Of a stretch of DNA of 64,000 bases, positions 10,171-21,534 are shown piece by piece. Location: assembly GCA_012656075.1 (NCBI GenBank), contig JAAKBF010000403.1, positions 434,001 through 498,000 of the forward strand. Direction: 5' to 3'. The translations under genes and the position numbers were made by a program. The notes below the pieces were generated by a model. It was not told where the DNA came from, did no database searches, and saw nothing but the letters and a program-made list of their open reading frames with translations. Each line of letters begins with the position of its first letter. Position 1 is the stretch's first letter. Origin of the DNA: Phytophthora hibernalis. Taxonomy: Eukaryota > Oomycota > Peronosporomycetes > Peronosporales > Peronosporaceae.

Positions 10171-10278
10171 TAATGCATCGTTTTACTATATTCGTCCAAT
10201 CAAATATTATGATTTTAATATTGACCAATAATATGTCTACCGGAAAATTGGCCAAAACGATGCATTATGCCACGTTTT
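10160..10278. repeat. Foldback element with perfect 25-bp inverted repeat
   Basis: The 25 bases at 10160-10184 (core GTGGCATAATGCATCG with AAAAC/GTTTT ends) are exactly the reverse complement of 10254-10278, with a 69-bp AT-rich loop. A third, direct partial copy (GGCATTATGCATCGTTTT) lies at 10367-10384. Likely a MITE or hairpin remnant. Confidence 0.75.
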
Positions 10279-10431
10279 ACAAATATCACCCAAAACATTT
10301 TCTGGTCATTTCAGAGTCATTTCAGAAAACTTAGAATATAGTCACCGGAAAGTAATAGCAAGACGAGGCATTATGCATCGTTTTGTAATTTTATCTTCAT
10401 TAAAGTATACCTGTTTTCAATAAGAAAATGT

Positions 10432-11110
10432 ATGGGCAACAAAAGAGTTAAGGATAAAAGGACAAAGGACGAAAACTATGTAAAGGAGGTAGATAGATAT
10501 TTGCTCGAGTTGATGAAAGCGTCAAATCAAGAAGCATTCAGGAGGTGGAGCACGCTATACAGGGGACAGCTGGAGACACCGATCACAAAAGACAGATCAG
10601 CAAGGTCTGGTTGCTCGATCATCCGCATGCGACGAGACATCAATTTGCGTTCCTCCTATATCCGGAATTAGAGACCAAGCGTTGGTCAATCGAACACCCC
10701 ATTTCGTGGGGGCGGCTGGAGTATTCACGGAACAGAAGGTAGTTCTGGCCAGGATGAGGCGCAGCCAGCGGATGCGAGGGCGTATTGCGCGTCTTGGCAT
10801 GCGGTGTGTACTGATTCGGCAGCGGAATGTGACAGGGTTGGTCCAACTGGGCTTCGGGAGCAGGAATGGTGTGTTTTGCACGTCATACCTTACGTTATCG
10901 AGGCCTGGGGTTCTACGCCGATGGACAGAGCACCGAGGGTAGCGAGACCGCTATGGAATGATCAATTTAACGTGGTTCGGGAGGTCTGTACGCATATTAT
11001 CAAAGATACTGACGTGAGATCGGCGCTGATCACGGTCCCGAAACGCCATGCCGAAGCTGCCCAGGGGACGGTGGGCACATTGTTGTCAGCCACCCCCAGA
11101 CGCTATTAAG
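10432..11110 (+). other. Unassigned short reading frames
   Basis: Several overlapping + frames of 60-100 codons (for example VREVCTHIIKDTDVRSALIT near 10975) have no domain I recognise. The context is TE debris, so this is probably a decayed element. Not called as a gene. Confidence 0.3.
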
Positions 11111-11282
11111 GGCCTCGCGGAGCCAGCGGATATTCAGCCCCGTAGGATCAATTTGTGCCTACTGGTTTGCTATTAGCTAATGATCTTAAGATGATATTGT
11201 TGTTGTTGTGTGTTTTGGACGTGCCCAGCGAGAGAGAGCAACTGCTGGACTCACGCTTGTGAAGTGCAGCAGGCTGTGGAGC

Positions 11283-11512
11283 AGCAGGTGGGTGCGTCTC
11301 TTCTAATAGCTGACAGAGCGCGAGCTAACACCTGGTCTGAGTTTATATAGGAGAAAGAGGAAACGTGCGTGCGGGCTGCTATGTCAGCACGTTTGGGACG
11401 CTCAGCAGCTTGCGGGTCAGCGGGTGGGTGTGCTTCGCATTTAATAGCCGATGGAGCGCGATCTAACGCGCCTGTTGTGGGTTTGAATAGGAGCAAGAGA
11501 ACGAGAGCGTGT
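11283..11512. repeat. Imperfect direct repeat, period ~136 bp
   Basis: AGCAGGTGGGTG at 11283 and AGCGGGTGGGTG at 11419 start two diverged units that share TAATAGC.GA..GAGCGCGA.CTAAC and TAGGAG.AAGAG. Neither unit is coding. Confidence 0.55.
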
Positions 11513-11689
11513 GGTCATCAGGATATTTATCGGAGTGATATCTGGTAAGCAGCTTCAATCTACTATGCCTCATGAATGAGTGCATACTCACTAGACGTGT
11601 TTGTGGCTATGTTTTTATGTCTTCCAACTACAGGGGATATGTAAAATACAGTGAGTGTTAACCATTTGCAGATAAGTTCTTTGTCAAGC

Positions 11690-12660
11690 ACGACGAGTTT
11701 AGAGTACAAGTTGGTGATGACGGCGGGTGACGAACAAGGACTGGTTGCAACCCTCCAGAATCAAATATTGCCAAGAGTCGCTACCTGTTCATATTGGTGA
11801 GGCGCATGGCAACGCGAGAGGAGGGTGGAAACGAGACATCATGGTCGATGTGGCTGAAGGGTACAATGTGTTCCGCGCAAAATGCATCACGAAGTTCAAC
11901 GAATAAGCTGCTGGTGCAGAGGTGGTAAAACGCAAGAAGCACATCGAGCGAAAGAGGACAGTTCTCTCTTCTTCAAGAGATCAGGCAATGAAAATCAAGA
12001 CAAGTACGTGCAGTTATCTGAATCAAATTTTGTGGAGTCGCTAAACCATCGTTGGAGGCTTTTGAAGCCAAGTGACCAAGCACCCGGCAGCTCGTTCAAA
12101 TCTCTTGCATTCCTGTACGTGAACAATGCTGCAGCGAGTTCCAACTCCTCTGGGTTCCCCGAGCAACGGAGAAGCATGTACAGCAGGCACGATTGCAGCG
12201 AATGGCGCATGAGAGCACCACTGCTGTCAGTTTTGGTCCCATCACCGCGCATCACCTCAACATTGTCAACGCACGTCGTCCCGACGAGGACTCATTTCTC
12301 GTGCCCGACGATAATACCAATGTAATTGGACAGACCGCGAGCGGCCTTAACCCTTCAGCATGTTCAGGCTGACGAAATGATTCGTGCGCAAACTGCGACA
12401 ATTACTCTGCAATGAAGTGGAGTGTGGATTCCTGTTGATGTTGATGTGGTTTCACTGAGAAGTGCTATTGGTCTACCAGATCATAGTCTCTTCACAGCCG
12501 GTATCTACCATGGCTTCTCTCAAGTGCACCGACAGAACCGGATCTTGACGACGACGAACACAAAGAAGAAGATGACGATGAAGACGAGATGGAAGCGCTG
12601 GAAGACGGCACGGAAGCCGCGTCAGTAGGCATGGACATTGTGACAAGTGCGTCGTTGTAG
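11690..12660 (+). other. Decayed reading frames with an acidic C-terminus, unrecognised
   Basis: Broken + frames include PITAHHLNIVNARRPDEDSF near 12240 and QADEMIRAQTATITLQ at 12362. A last frame, DLDDDEHKEEDDDEDEMEAL, ends at a stop at 12660. The acidic tail resembles the C-termini of some transposase or chromatin-like proteins, but no catalytic motif is seen. Confidence 0.25.
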
Positions 12661-12676
12661 ATATATTATTTTAGAT

Positions 12677-13762
12677 CTACTGGTTGCATGAACGGATTAA
12701 ATCCTCGAAGACCTCACTTCTCAACGATGAAGTATTGTACCCGCAATGCTGAAACGATCCTGAAAAGCTGTCCTTGTCAGGATTGGTGCACTTACGCATA
12801 GCAATATACAAAACCAATTCAGGGCAAAGAGGAAAAACCAGATTTGAGTGTCGCTGAATCCAACGTTTGAGGAGACCGAAAGCCGGCTCGATTGGGTTTA
12901 ATTGGGGACAGTACGGCGGCAAGAAGATCAGTCGCGCACCGCACGCGTGAGCAGCAGCTTCAAGCTCTGGATAAACGTGAATTTTCGCGTTGTCTAGAAT
13001 GACAATCGATCTTGGAAGGGCCTAAGGATTTAAGAGCGGGAGTACACGCTTTAGAAATGCTTCATGAAACTTCCCTCTCGAAAATGTCCCTTCTGTCGAT
13101 TCCTACCCGATGAACCCCATCACATTTAATGCCGCCAATATCGACAAGCGCTTTCCACGCCGAAACGGCAAACGAACAATCGCCTTAGTGTTGCGCCGTG
13201 ACCATGCATAACGACGAAAGGCATGACGGCCGTCCGTAGACGTCTCGTCCAGAAAGACTAGCTGCTCAGCGTAAGAGTATGGCGGTAATATCTTTCTTTG
13301 AAGACTCGAATCTCTGCCGGGACTGCCTCACGCGCGGTCTTCGTGAGTACCTTGTGGCTCAAATTTAAATCGAAGTTGAGAGCGCGGCAAATTGTCGAAA
13401 TAGAGACCGTTTTTAGCAGAGGAAAATGCGTGGTGATGCAGTCGCGTAGCTCTTTGATATAGAACGTCAGGACCTTCAGCATACGCCTTCACAAGCTTAA
13501 GCACCTCTGGTGGTCATCTTGTGTGCTTCTCCTTGCGCTCTTGCTTCTCATTAACAACGCCATCTCTTAAAGAGAGCATACCAGCGCCAAATAGACCGTA
13601 GCTTGGGTCCAGCAGCTCCGACACATGAACAATAGGGATGATGTAGACATGAATGAGCGCAACAGCTCGCCACCGGAAGTCATCAGCATATGTCATGGAG
13701 AAAACTGGAGTGAGAAAGCTTGCTCCAAGAAATAGATCATAGATAGCGTGCGGTCCACTCAT
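12677..13762 (-). pseudogene. DDE_3-type (Tc1/IS630 superfamily) transposase, decayed
   Basis: On the minus strand the frame begins at 13762, with YADDFRWRAVALIHVYIIP near 13690 (the HTH region of common oomycete transposases). SISTICRALNFDLNLSHKVL follows near 13390, then LVFLDETSTDGRHAFRRYAW (first D, about 13250), IVILDNAKIH (second D, about 12990) and LPPYCPQLNPIEPAFGLLKR (acidic residue, about 12900), ending at 12677. In-frame stops follow NVMGFIG (about 13108) and LLNP (about 13023), and the N-terminal third is out of frame. It is clearly inactive. A 24-bp palindrome sits immediately upstream of its first ATG. Confidence 0.75.
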
Positions 13763-13764
13763 TT

Positions 13765-13788
13765 TTGCCGATTTAAATCGGCAAAACG
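13765..13788. repeat. Perfect 24-bp palindrome
   Basis: TTTTGCCGATTT and its exact reverse complement abut with no spacer, directly next to the ATG of the decayed transposase on the minus strand. It could be a terminal or operator-like repeat of that element. Confidence 0.8.
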
Positions 13789-14149
13789 GACATGACGAAA
13801 TAACTCTGAAGGATACTAAATCCTACCCAGGCATGGCGGTCTTGAATGTATATCTGAGTTCTAAACATACCGGGCATAATATATATGATCTCTTGCCTGC
13901 GCTTTGCAAAACACAATACATGCGCTGGAGTGGGCAGCGGACACCGAAATTGTGGACGCACATGTCGAGGTGGACCACAAAAGGGGTCAAGATACACCTC
14001 CTGTCGCCGACTGACATATACGGGTCAAACGACCAGGGAACGTGCTCCCAGTCCCAGGATACGCCGCGGAAGCAGTCTGCGAGCGCACGAAGGAGACTCT
14101 GAGCCAAGTCAAAATAGGGTGGACTCCGTGACCAGGGCGGTATAAGACT

Positions 14150-15950
14150 GGGCCAAGTAATCGGACACCTTCAAAAGAGACATTGTAAAGATGACGTTGC
14201 GCACCAATTACCAAGAAGAGGAACGGGGAATACTCCCACGATAGGGACCATTCACGATCTCCTAGCAGCAGTGTCGCTTGATGATACGGCCGACCCGACC
14301 AGGGTAGCACGATTACGGGCGGCTATTCTAAAGTGCAAGAACAGGAGGGCAAAGCTGAGACGACGACGTCTCTTCAAAGGTGTGCAGTACAGCAAGGGCA
14401 AGACCACGAAGCAAATGTTCAAGATGGTCTCATGCAAATACTAGGACAATACATCAGACGCCTTGACTCGGTGGCTGGGGCGCTACAGGGGTGTCCATGC
14501 TAATGCGGACATCCTATCTGATGCGTGGTCGCCGATCCTGAAACAGCCCAACACCCGGCAGGCTGACATTGCAGAGGTTGTAGAATGGATGAAGGCGCCG
14601 GCCCAACCCGCCCTGGGGCAACAGGCAATCCATAACGGACGTGCGGCTATAAAGGCTTGTAAGTCTGGCAGGCTACCGGTCCTGACAGACTGGGGAATGA
14701 CTGGTATCGTAGTTACATGGAGGAACTTACGCCGATCCTCACCTTCCTGTTGGACAAATGGTACATGGCTGGGGCATTCCCAGCCTCTTTCCTCGATGGT
14801 GATATTGTTTGCTTGAAAAAGAGGGAGACCAGCGAAACGCGCTAAACTATCGTCCGCTAGCTTTACTTAACACCGATTATAAGGTTCTTACCCGAATTCT
14901 GACAACCCGAATGCGGCCAACGCTGACGGACCGGATCCATCCGAATCGAAATGGATTCGTGTCCGGTCGGACTATTCACGAAACACCCTATCTGTTTGAA
15001 GCGGACCAGAGAATGGTACTGGCGGATCCGGAGCAACCGGACGCTATAGCCCTGTTGTTGGACTTCGATCGAGACTACATGTTACAAGTGCTGCGGCGCC
15101 ATGGGTACCAGGATCAGTTCAATACGGCCATTAGGCAACTGCACGAGGGCACACAGGTGCGTTTCTTGGCGAATGGAGGGAAATCGAAGAAAGTCAATGT
15201 CACGAATGGCATCAGGCAAGGATGCCCACTCACCCCGATGCTTTACACTTCGGCATTGGAGCCTCTCTACAGGCAAATCGACTGTCAACCAGGCATGACT
15301 GGGGTCGTCGTGCAATCTGCAGCGGGGAGTTGGAACTGCGAGTGGCTGGTTACGCTGAGGAAACAGAAATATACCTGTGATCGCCGGCACTACTAGAGAT
15401 GCCACTGGTGACCACGGTAGAATTTGGGAAAGCGTCGGGGCTGGTACTGAACGAAGCCAAGACAATGGTAATTGCGCTGGGTGGGGTGCCGACTGACAAG
15501 GAGCTACCGCCTCCTGCATATCAGGCAGATGGCATGGAAGGATGTTATCTTGGGCTGCGGGTTGGGAGCGCGATAAACGAGAGACATTCCTGGGAGGTGG
15601 CTGATACGCAGCTTCAGGCGAGGCTCCACATTGCTAGCTTCAAAACGACTACAGTAGACCAGCGCAGCCAAATTACAGCTGCGGTGATTGTCCCCAAACT
15701 GTGCTACATCGGCCGACATGACTGGCCCACCACGGCGACTATCAATAGCTTCAGCAAAAATCCGCAACTACGTTTGGCACGCAACTTTTTCGGAGGAGGT
15801 CGGTGGTGCCAGAGCGTGGCTAGATGCGGACCTTGCGGCAATGGAGCGGACCCAGGGAGGATTAGCGATATCAGATCTGAGAGTGGAGATACAGCTCTTC
15901 ATTCGGTTGGGTTCTCTTTTCCTTTGTTGCCACTCAATAACATCTCTTAA
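14150..15950 (+). pseudogene. LINE (non-LTR) reverse transcriptase fragment
   Basis: Successive + frames give RLRAAILKCKNRRAKLRRRR (14310), WYRSYMEELTPILTFLLDKW (14700) and FPASFLDGDIVCLKK. Then come NYRPLALLNTDYKVLTRILT (14845), HPNRNGFVSGRTIHE, LLLDFDRDYMLQVL, NGIRQGCPLTPMLYTSALEP and GLVLNEAKTMVIAL. That order is the RT core of L1-type LINEs. The FADD box is replaced by garbled GYAEETEIYL near 15355. A late segment with RSQITAAVIVPKLCYIGRHD matches the post-RT region. At least three frame breaks; no intact endonuclease or RNase H is attached. Confidence 0.75.
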
Positions 15951-15959
15951 GCTCAGTAT

Positions 15960-16291
15960 ACTTTTAGTAATATCAAGTTCTAACAATTGCATGTGTTTCT
16001 AACTAGGATTAGAAACCAGATCTGTCTACCAAAAGTTGGTACTTAACCTTAAACCACAACATTTCCCTGGTCTACAGGGCTCGGAAAAAATATAAAATTG
16101 TACTGGGTTCTTAGTTAAAAATAATACGTAACCAACACAATAATACATATTGCAGTTATTGTATCAATTTTTAGATATTTTTTGCCTTTGAATGGCGCTT
16201 TTTTATTTTACCTTATGACGTACTACTGTAGTATTGAATTCTCTTTTGCCATTTTAAGGTTGAAAAGGTGTAGAGAAGTTATCAGATCGAC
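15960..16291. other. AT-rich stretch, no gene seen
   Basis: Rich in A/T runs with no coding frame of note. It lies between LINE debris and the second glycine-rich segment. Confidence 0.5.
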
Positions 16292-16667
16292 GTTCAACCA
16301 AAGGTTTGGGCTTGCAATAGGATACAAAGTGATAAGTGAGGCCAAGAAACCATAAACTCGAATAGAATCAACTGGTTCTGATCGACTACGCACAAGAGGT
16401 TACAGACACCTTTGCGAGTACTGGGTGTACTCGAAGCCACTCCTTTCAACGCGTTAGATGGATTCACGTTTGCCGATTTAGAAAAGTGATTGCGATCGAC
16501 CATTGCTGTGTTCCTGTCGTGAGCTGATGGGTACAATGGATGGCTAAGGCTTTGATAGTTTTAATCTATTTCACTTTAACCATGCTTTGATAGCATTAGT
16601 CTCTTTCACGTATCCACCTCCGGTACTGTGGACGTGATTGCACCGCCTGGACCAGGGCTTTTTGTTC

Positions 16668-16684
16668 GCTCACTTTCGGATTTC
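16668..16684 (+). promoter_or_regulatory. Oomycete INR+FPR-like core promoter (copy 2)
   Basis: GCTCACTTTCGGATTTC, identical to copy 1, 58 bp before the second ATG. Confidence 0.65.
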
Positions 16685-16741
16685 CCGTCTCCTCCCCAAG
16701 TGTCTTCTAGCTTTACATCCAAGAACGCTTCTTCCAACACC

Positions 16742-17710
16742 ATGACGACTCGACTCGCTCTCGCAATCTCCGCTCTCGTTTTCATCAACGGCGGCGCTTT
16801 CGCTCAAGGACCCCGTGGGCCTATCCGCATGGGGCGTGGCCGTGAGCAATTCGGCTCCGGCAACGGCTTTGGTGGCGGTCTCAACGGAGGCGGTGGAGGC
16901 AGCAACGGGTTCGGTGGAGGCCAGGAGGCTTCGGTGGAGGCCAGGGAGGCTTCAGTGGAGGATTGGGAGGCTTCAATAGCGGTGCTACAGGCGGTGCTGC
17001 TGGTGCTGGTGTGGGCCAGTTTGGTGGTGCGGCAGGTGCCGGCGGCTTCGGCCAGTTTGGCAACGGCGCTGGTGGGTTTGGACAAGTGGGCGGAACCGGC
17101 AACCAACTGGGTGTCGGAGCGGGCCGCAATGGCGCTGCTTTCGGTCAAGCTGGCACGACCACGAACGGATTCATGGGTGGTCCCGGTGGCGTTGGAACTT
17201 CGGCGGCGGGAATGGGTGGCGTCCCTGGTAATGGCGCTGGCAATGGCGGACCGGTGACCCCGCACCGACGACGCTGGGCGGTGGACCGACTTCTCGCAAT
17301 GGCAATGGGGCGGTTGGTGGGAATGGGGAGTCCCTGGTGGGGCTGCAGGTGTTGGCGCAGGAACAGGAGCCGGCGGTTTTGCTGGCGGAGCAAATGGAAT
17401 CGGTGGCGCCGGCGCATTGGGAGGTGGCCAGTTTGGAGGCTTCGGCGGTGCAGGCGGTCAACTTGGAGGTGGTCTGGGCGGTCAGTTTGGCGGTGGTCTG
17501 GGAGGCAATGGTGGTGGACGTTTTGGTGGCCTTGGGGGTGCTGGTGGATTTGGTGCAGGCGGCCTTGGCGGTGCGGGTGGATTTGGAGGTCTTGGCGGCG
17601 GTGCGGGTGCATTTGGTGGCGGGTTTGGAGCGCAAGGCAGATTTGGCTCCGCTGGTCAGTTTGGTGTGGCGGGTCAAGCCAGTACCGGTGTAGGTGGTGA
17701 AGATCAGTAG
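16742..17710 (+). CDS. Secreted glycine-rich protein, copy 2 (three frame breaks)
   Basis: Same signal peptide and Gly-rich body as the copy at 4557-5526. It carries the same two breaks at the equivalent positions (about 17260 and 17325). It also has a private one-base loss at about 16925, where GGCCAGGGAGG has become GGCCAGGAGG. The stop is TAG at 17708-17710. If the shared breaks are real, both copies are dead. If they are systematic sequencing losses, both may encode the same wall protein of about 320 residues. Confidence 0.6.
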
Positions 17711-17826
17711 AGCTGTGTTTTTCTACTCGGCCATTTGAAGATAGGCACGAGTGAGTGCTAATGCCACAATAACAACTTGATGCTCTTTGGATAGGTATAC
17801 ATGGAATCATGTGCTCTCTTGTTTAA

Positions 17827-18341
17827 CTATACATATGTGGTACACATTACTCTGATTTATTCAGAATTTATCATTCGTGTGCACACGATTTTAAATTCTA
17901 CACCTAACCCAGTTCCATAAGTTATTGTCCCTTCGTAAAAACAGAGAATATTATACAGTAATTAGTAATTGCCAAAAATGGTCGGCAAAAATACTGCAAA
18001 GCACAATACATTGAGCACGTATTAATAATTCTTATGGCTAGAAATTGTCCCTGGCTCAGCTTCACCTCTCGAGGTTAAACTAAACTTGTACACCAGGTGC
18101 TGGTTGTCGTCAACAGGTTTGACTCAAGCCTTGAGTGTGTCAGCTGGACCCCCAAGCGGCCATCTGGAAAGCTGGCACCGGACGTGCTTCTCTTCGTCGA
18201 GTTGAGGACAGCTCAACTTGATGAGGCCCACAAACAGCGGTTAAAGGATGGTGCTGGAAATCAATCACAGTGTGGCCTCGTCAACATGCGTGCATGTACG
18301 TACACGTACACGTAGCATACCGGTAGTAGGAGTGGTTCTCC
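17827..18341. other. Intergenic, AT-rich then repetitive
   Basis: AT-rich to about 18060, with the inverted copy of the CTCTG-TTTTTAC-AAGGGACAATAAC repeat at about 17890-17946 and ACACGTACACGTA just before the next promoter. No gene is supported. Confidence 0.45.
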
Positions 18342-18359
18342 ACTCAGTTGCCAATTTCC
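18342..18359 (+). promoter_or_regulatory. INR+FPR-like core promoter
   Basis: ACTCAGTTGCCAATTTCC matches the initiator (TCA.T) plus flanking AATTTCC block at normal spacing, 32 bp upstream of ATG 18391. Confidence 0.5.
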
Positions 18360-18390
18360 TAGCAACCGCACAAGTTCCCCGTCCCCAAAG

Positions 18391-18913
18391 ATGAACGTCT
18401 CTCTCGTGTTCGCCCTGCTAGCCGCCCCCGCGTTCGTGTCCGCGACGCTCGACCCGGCCAGCTCCAACACCAAGGGCCAGTGCCCCAGCGTCTACAACTG
18501 CAGTGCCACCAAGGTCTCCAAGGCCATCCAGGCCGCCGAGTGCGCGTACAACACCCGCACGCACGACGCGCAGACCTTCGCCGTGTTCGTGACGGACCAC
18601 CAGTATGACGGCAACCACGGCTACCCGTACGGCACCTGCTCTGCATACACCTGCGAGTCCCCGACGTCGGACCAAATGACCGCCAACGACGACTGCTGGA
18701 CGTTCTTCTGGAGGTAAAGAGGCCGTTCGAAGTAGACATAACATACCTGTGGCAGAAACACTAACACGTGACTTGTGCGTGTACAACAAAAACAGCGGCA
18801 ACGGCACCGACAGCGGCGTCGGCACGGACTGCATCAAGGACCCAAACACGAGCGAGTGCGGCTGCGAGAACTCCACCGGCGAGTTCATTGTCGGCAGCAC
18901 CAGCTGCAAGTAA
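18391..18913 (+). CDS. Small secreted cysteine-rich protein (two exons)
   Basis: Exon 1 is 18391-18713, the intron is 18714-18795 (82 nt, GTAAAG...AAACAG), and exon 2 is 18796-18913. The joined frame is uninterrupted and encodes 146 residues. Residues 1-18 (MNVSLVFALLAAPAFVSA) are a signal peptide. The mature part has ten cysteines (31, 37, 51, 83, 88, 102, 120, 129, 131, 145), an even number consistent with disulfides. There is no RxLR or LxLFLAK motif. The codons are strongly GC-ending, unlike the surrounding TE DNA, so this is a real host gene in a TE-rich island. I do not recognise the family. An apoplastic effector or wall protein is inference from size, secretion and cysteine content. 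Confidence 0.85.
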
Positions 18914-19795
18914 GGCAACGAAAGCGTCCTCGGTGTATTGCGTCGGTCGGAGTAAACTCAAATGTCAACGCATTCTTTGTTTTATGCAATGCGTTTGATG
19001 CAGTCGTGCATCAAACCCCAGCATATAACAACGCTACTGCAAATGCTTCAAGGCTCACGAGGATAGGTGCGCAAAATCTCGTTTACAAATGCAGTACGAC
19101 TAGAGAGGTGCCCTTGAAGATGGTGTGTTTTTGCTTTCGCGTCGGCTTGCAAGCGGGATAGCAGTTGATCAGGAGGGAATGAACGAGGTTCATATTCATG
19201 ACACTTCGACTGTCCGTGCTCACTTTCGTCGTGCGGTTACAGGCATTTGGAGGTCCAGGGTCGATGATCTCAAATACAACTTCGGTGCGTATTTGACTCA
19301 AATAATTTGAGTCGTACGGCATCTGGTGGGAGGGGCTACAGTATGTGGTAGGTACTACTGTAGTAATATAATCCAGCCGTCGACATGTCGGCGGCAAGAC
19401 CACTGGGACGGGACCAGCGTTATCCATACGACAGCTCTTAACCAAGTGGAGTACGACGCGTCGTTGGCTCGCATTGACTCGTACTTTGGTGTAGACCCGT
19501 ATCATCACTCCCAGTCTCCAGGGATCCCGAGTATGGCATTTAAAAAATAATTGTTTATGAAACCATCAAATAATTTATTTAAAGACTGCTCTGTATAAAA
19601 CTAATAATTTATTTGAAATCGGAAGCACCTTCGAAAACTGATACTAAAACCCCTCTTTAAATTATTGTCCAACGGATTCAGTGGCCAACAGATCTACAGG
19701 CTTTCGTCTTGGTCTTTCTCGGAAAGTCCGTCATTCTCTAATTTTGCCACTAAAGAGAACTCTAGCACCTCACCCCACACCGACACCCCTCTACC
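18914..19795. other. Intergenic, contains a dispersed repeat fragment
   Basis: At about 19089-19146 lies a diverged copy of 4053-4108. The rest has AT-rich stretches (AATAATTTATTT near 19570-19610) and no supported gene. Confidence 0.45.
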
Positions 19796-21534
19796 ATGGT
19801 CCTTGTCACCCGCCCACGCAACTCGGCCTTCACGCCCTCCCATGTCACGGTCTTCTACTTCCGCCCGTGCCGCGACAACAATGATGAAGTCATATTGGAG
19901 TACTTCCGCTGCCGTTGCGACACGGTGCGGAAGCAAACCAGTCGCAATGGGTATTTGAACTTAATGCAAAATGTGCGACGCGAGCACACAGACTACGAGA
20001 CAGTCATGCTAGCAGCCCCGACCGCAGAAACCGGCTCCATGTAGAGCTATGTGCGTAGCTCAGCTCTCAATGTCTACGGCTGACTTGACTGGATCATCAA
20101 GAACAATCTTCCTCTGCACTTCTGCGAAAACACAGCTGCCAGGCGGTAAGTTACTATACAAATTCTCTGTGCGTTTTAGTCCGACTAATATTTTCTGCTC
20201 CCTTTTAGCTATTCCAATCTGGAGTCGATTTGTGTGGAGACACTCCTTCGCGATATGAACGGTCTCACTAGAGTTGTGGAACGCACCGTCGTTATTGAGA
20301 TGCCCGACCGCTTCGGTCTCATTTTCGACGGCTGGAACCACGCATCGGAGCATTTCGTTGCTCTATTTGCACGCTACGAGGTCGACGGTGTCATCAAGAC
20401 TCCGCTCCTTTGCATGCCCCCTACTGAACGACCAAGATGATGACCTCTCAGCGCGTGGTCACATCGAGTTCCTTGCAAACTTGATCCCCGTGATTTTGGT
20501 AAGCATCTGACTCAATGTTTATTTTTGGTTGGGGATAATTTCTCTGTAAATCGCCTTCTGGCTACACTGGTTGGTGTCCCACTCATCGGATGCGCCAGCC
20601 ATCGGCTCAACAGAGCACTTCACGTCGATATGGAGTGTTATGAAGATGACTTGGCGCCAGTGCAGGTCCTCATGGTTCGACTCCGTACGCTGAAGCAGCC
20701 GGCGAAACTCAGGTATGTTTTTGCTTTTGCTTTTCTAATATTGCAGTACGTATTGTGATATTTATATTTATCGTTCTGATGGTGATTTTGTAAAGGCTCC
20801 AGACGGATCTCCGACCCGTCATTCGACAGGACACGCGGTGGAGCTCCACTTTCGCGATTGTGCACCGTTATGTGAAGCTCTTAGAGCACTTGGACCCCAT
20901 GGATGATGGTATCGTGGACGTACTCCCACCACCGGCAGCCAACAAGCGGCTACTTGCACTCCTAAAGGCCCTCAAGAAGATTGAGTCTGTATCCAAGGCT
21001 CTCCAGGAGGAAGACATCACTTTGCACGACGTTCGTGTGTGGTTTGATGGAATGATTGCCATTAAGAACGACCACGCCCGCTATCTAGGTGAGCATCACT
21101 TCGTATGAATTGCTTTTTTATTATGTACAGGACCTCGAGCGGAAATTGTCCACAGTCCCGACTTCGACTCGGGATGTGTGCGCGTGCTGAATAGGAAAAC
21201 AAGTCGCCTGACGCGGGCTGAGAAGGCGATGCTGCTCCCGTTTCGGTGCAAAGACACCAGCGTTGAAGAGGGAGCAAGTGGTAGCGACGAGGAAGGATCT
21301 TTGGTCGCGCAGCTGCAAAACGCCGCCGCTTAGCAGCGGTTAAGCAGCGCTATGACCTTCTCAACATAATTCCGCCGACTTCCAACATCGTAGAGCGGTT
21401 CTTCAGTGTTGCAAGGACGACCTACGGACAGGAGCGCCATCGGCTGCAGCCGATCACACTTGAGATGGTTCTCTTTTTGCTGCAGAACAGCGAGTACTGG
21501 ACGGCTCACTCCGTCGATGAGGTTACCAGATAAA
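19796..21534 (+). pseudogene. hAT-like transposase, multi-exon, disrupted
   Basis: A BED-like zinc finger opens the frame (C.C at about 19916 and NGYLNLMQNVRREH). After a TAG at 20042 and a TGA at 20090 (where a W is expected in VYGxLDWIIKNNLP) the frame crosses an intron (about 20146-20208, GTAAGT...TTTTAG) into MPDRFGLIFDGWNHASEHFV. Later come LVGDNFSVNRLLATLVGVPL, IGCASHRLNRAL, two more introns (about 20714-20796 and 21090-21131) and the C-terminal hAT dimerisation helix NIVERFFSVARTTYGQERHR, ending at 21534. Frame breaks occur near 20420, 20500 and 21315. The family is clear; the copy is inactive as read, although splice sites are intact. Confidence 0.8.

Larger units (their letters stand above)
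16292..17826 (+). repeat. Segmental duplication, copy 2 (glycine-rich gene and flanks)
   Basis: Direct copy of 4110-5640. See that entry for the identity pattern. Confidence 0.9.
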
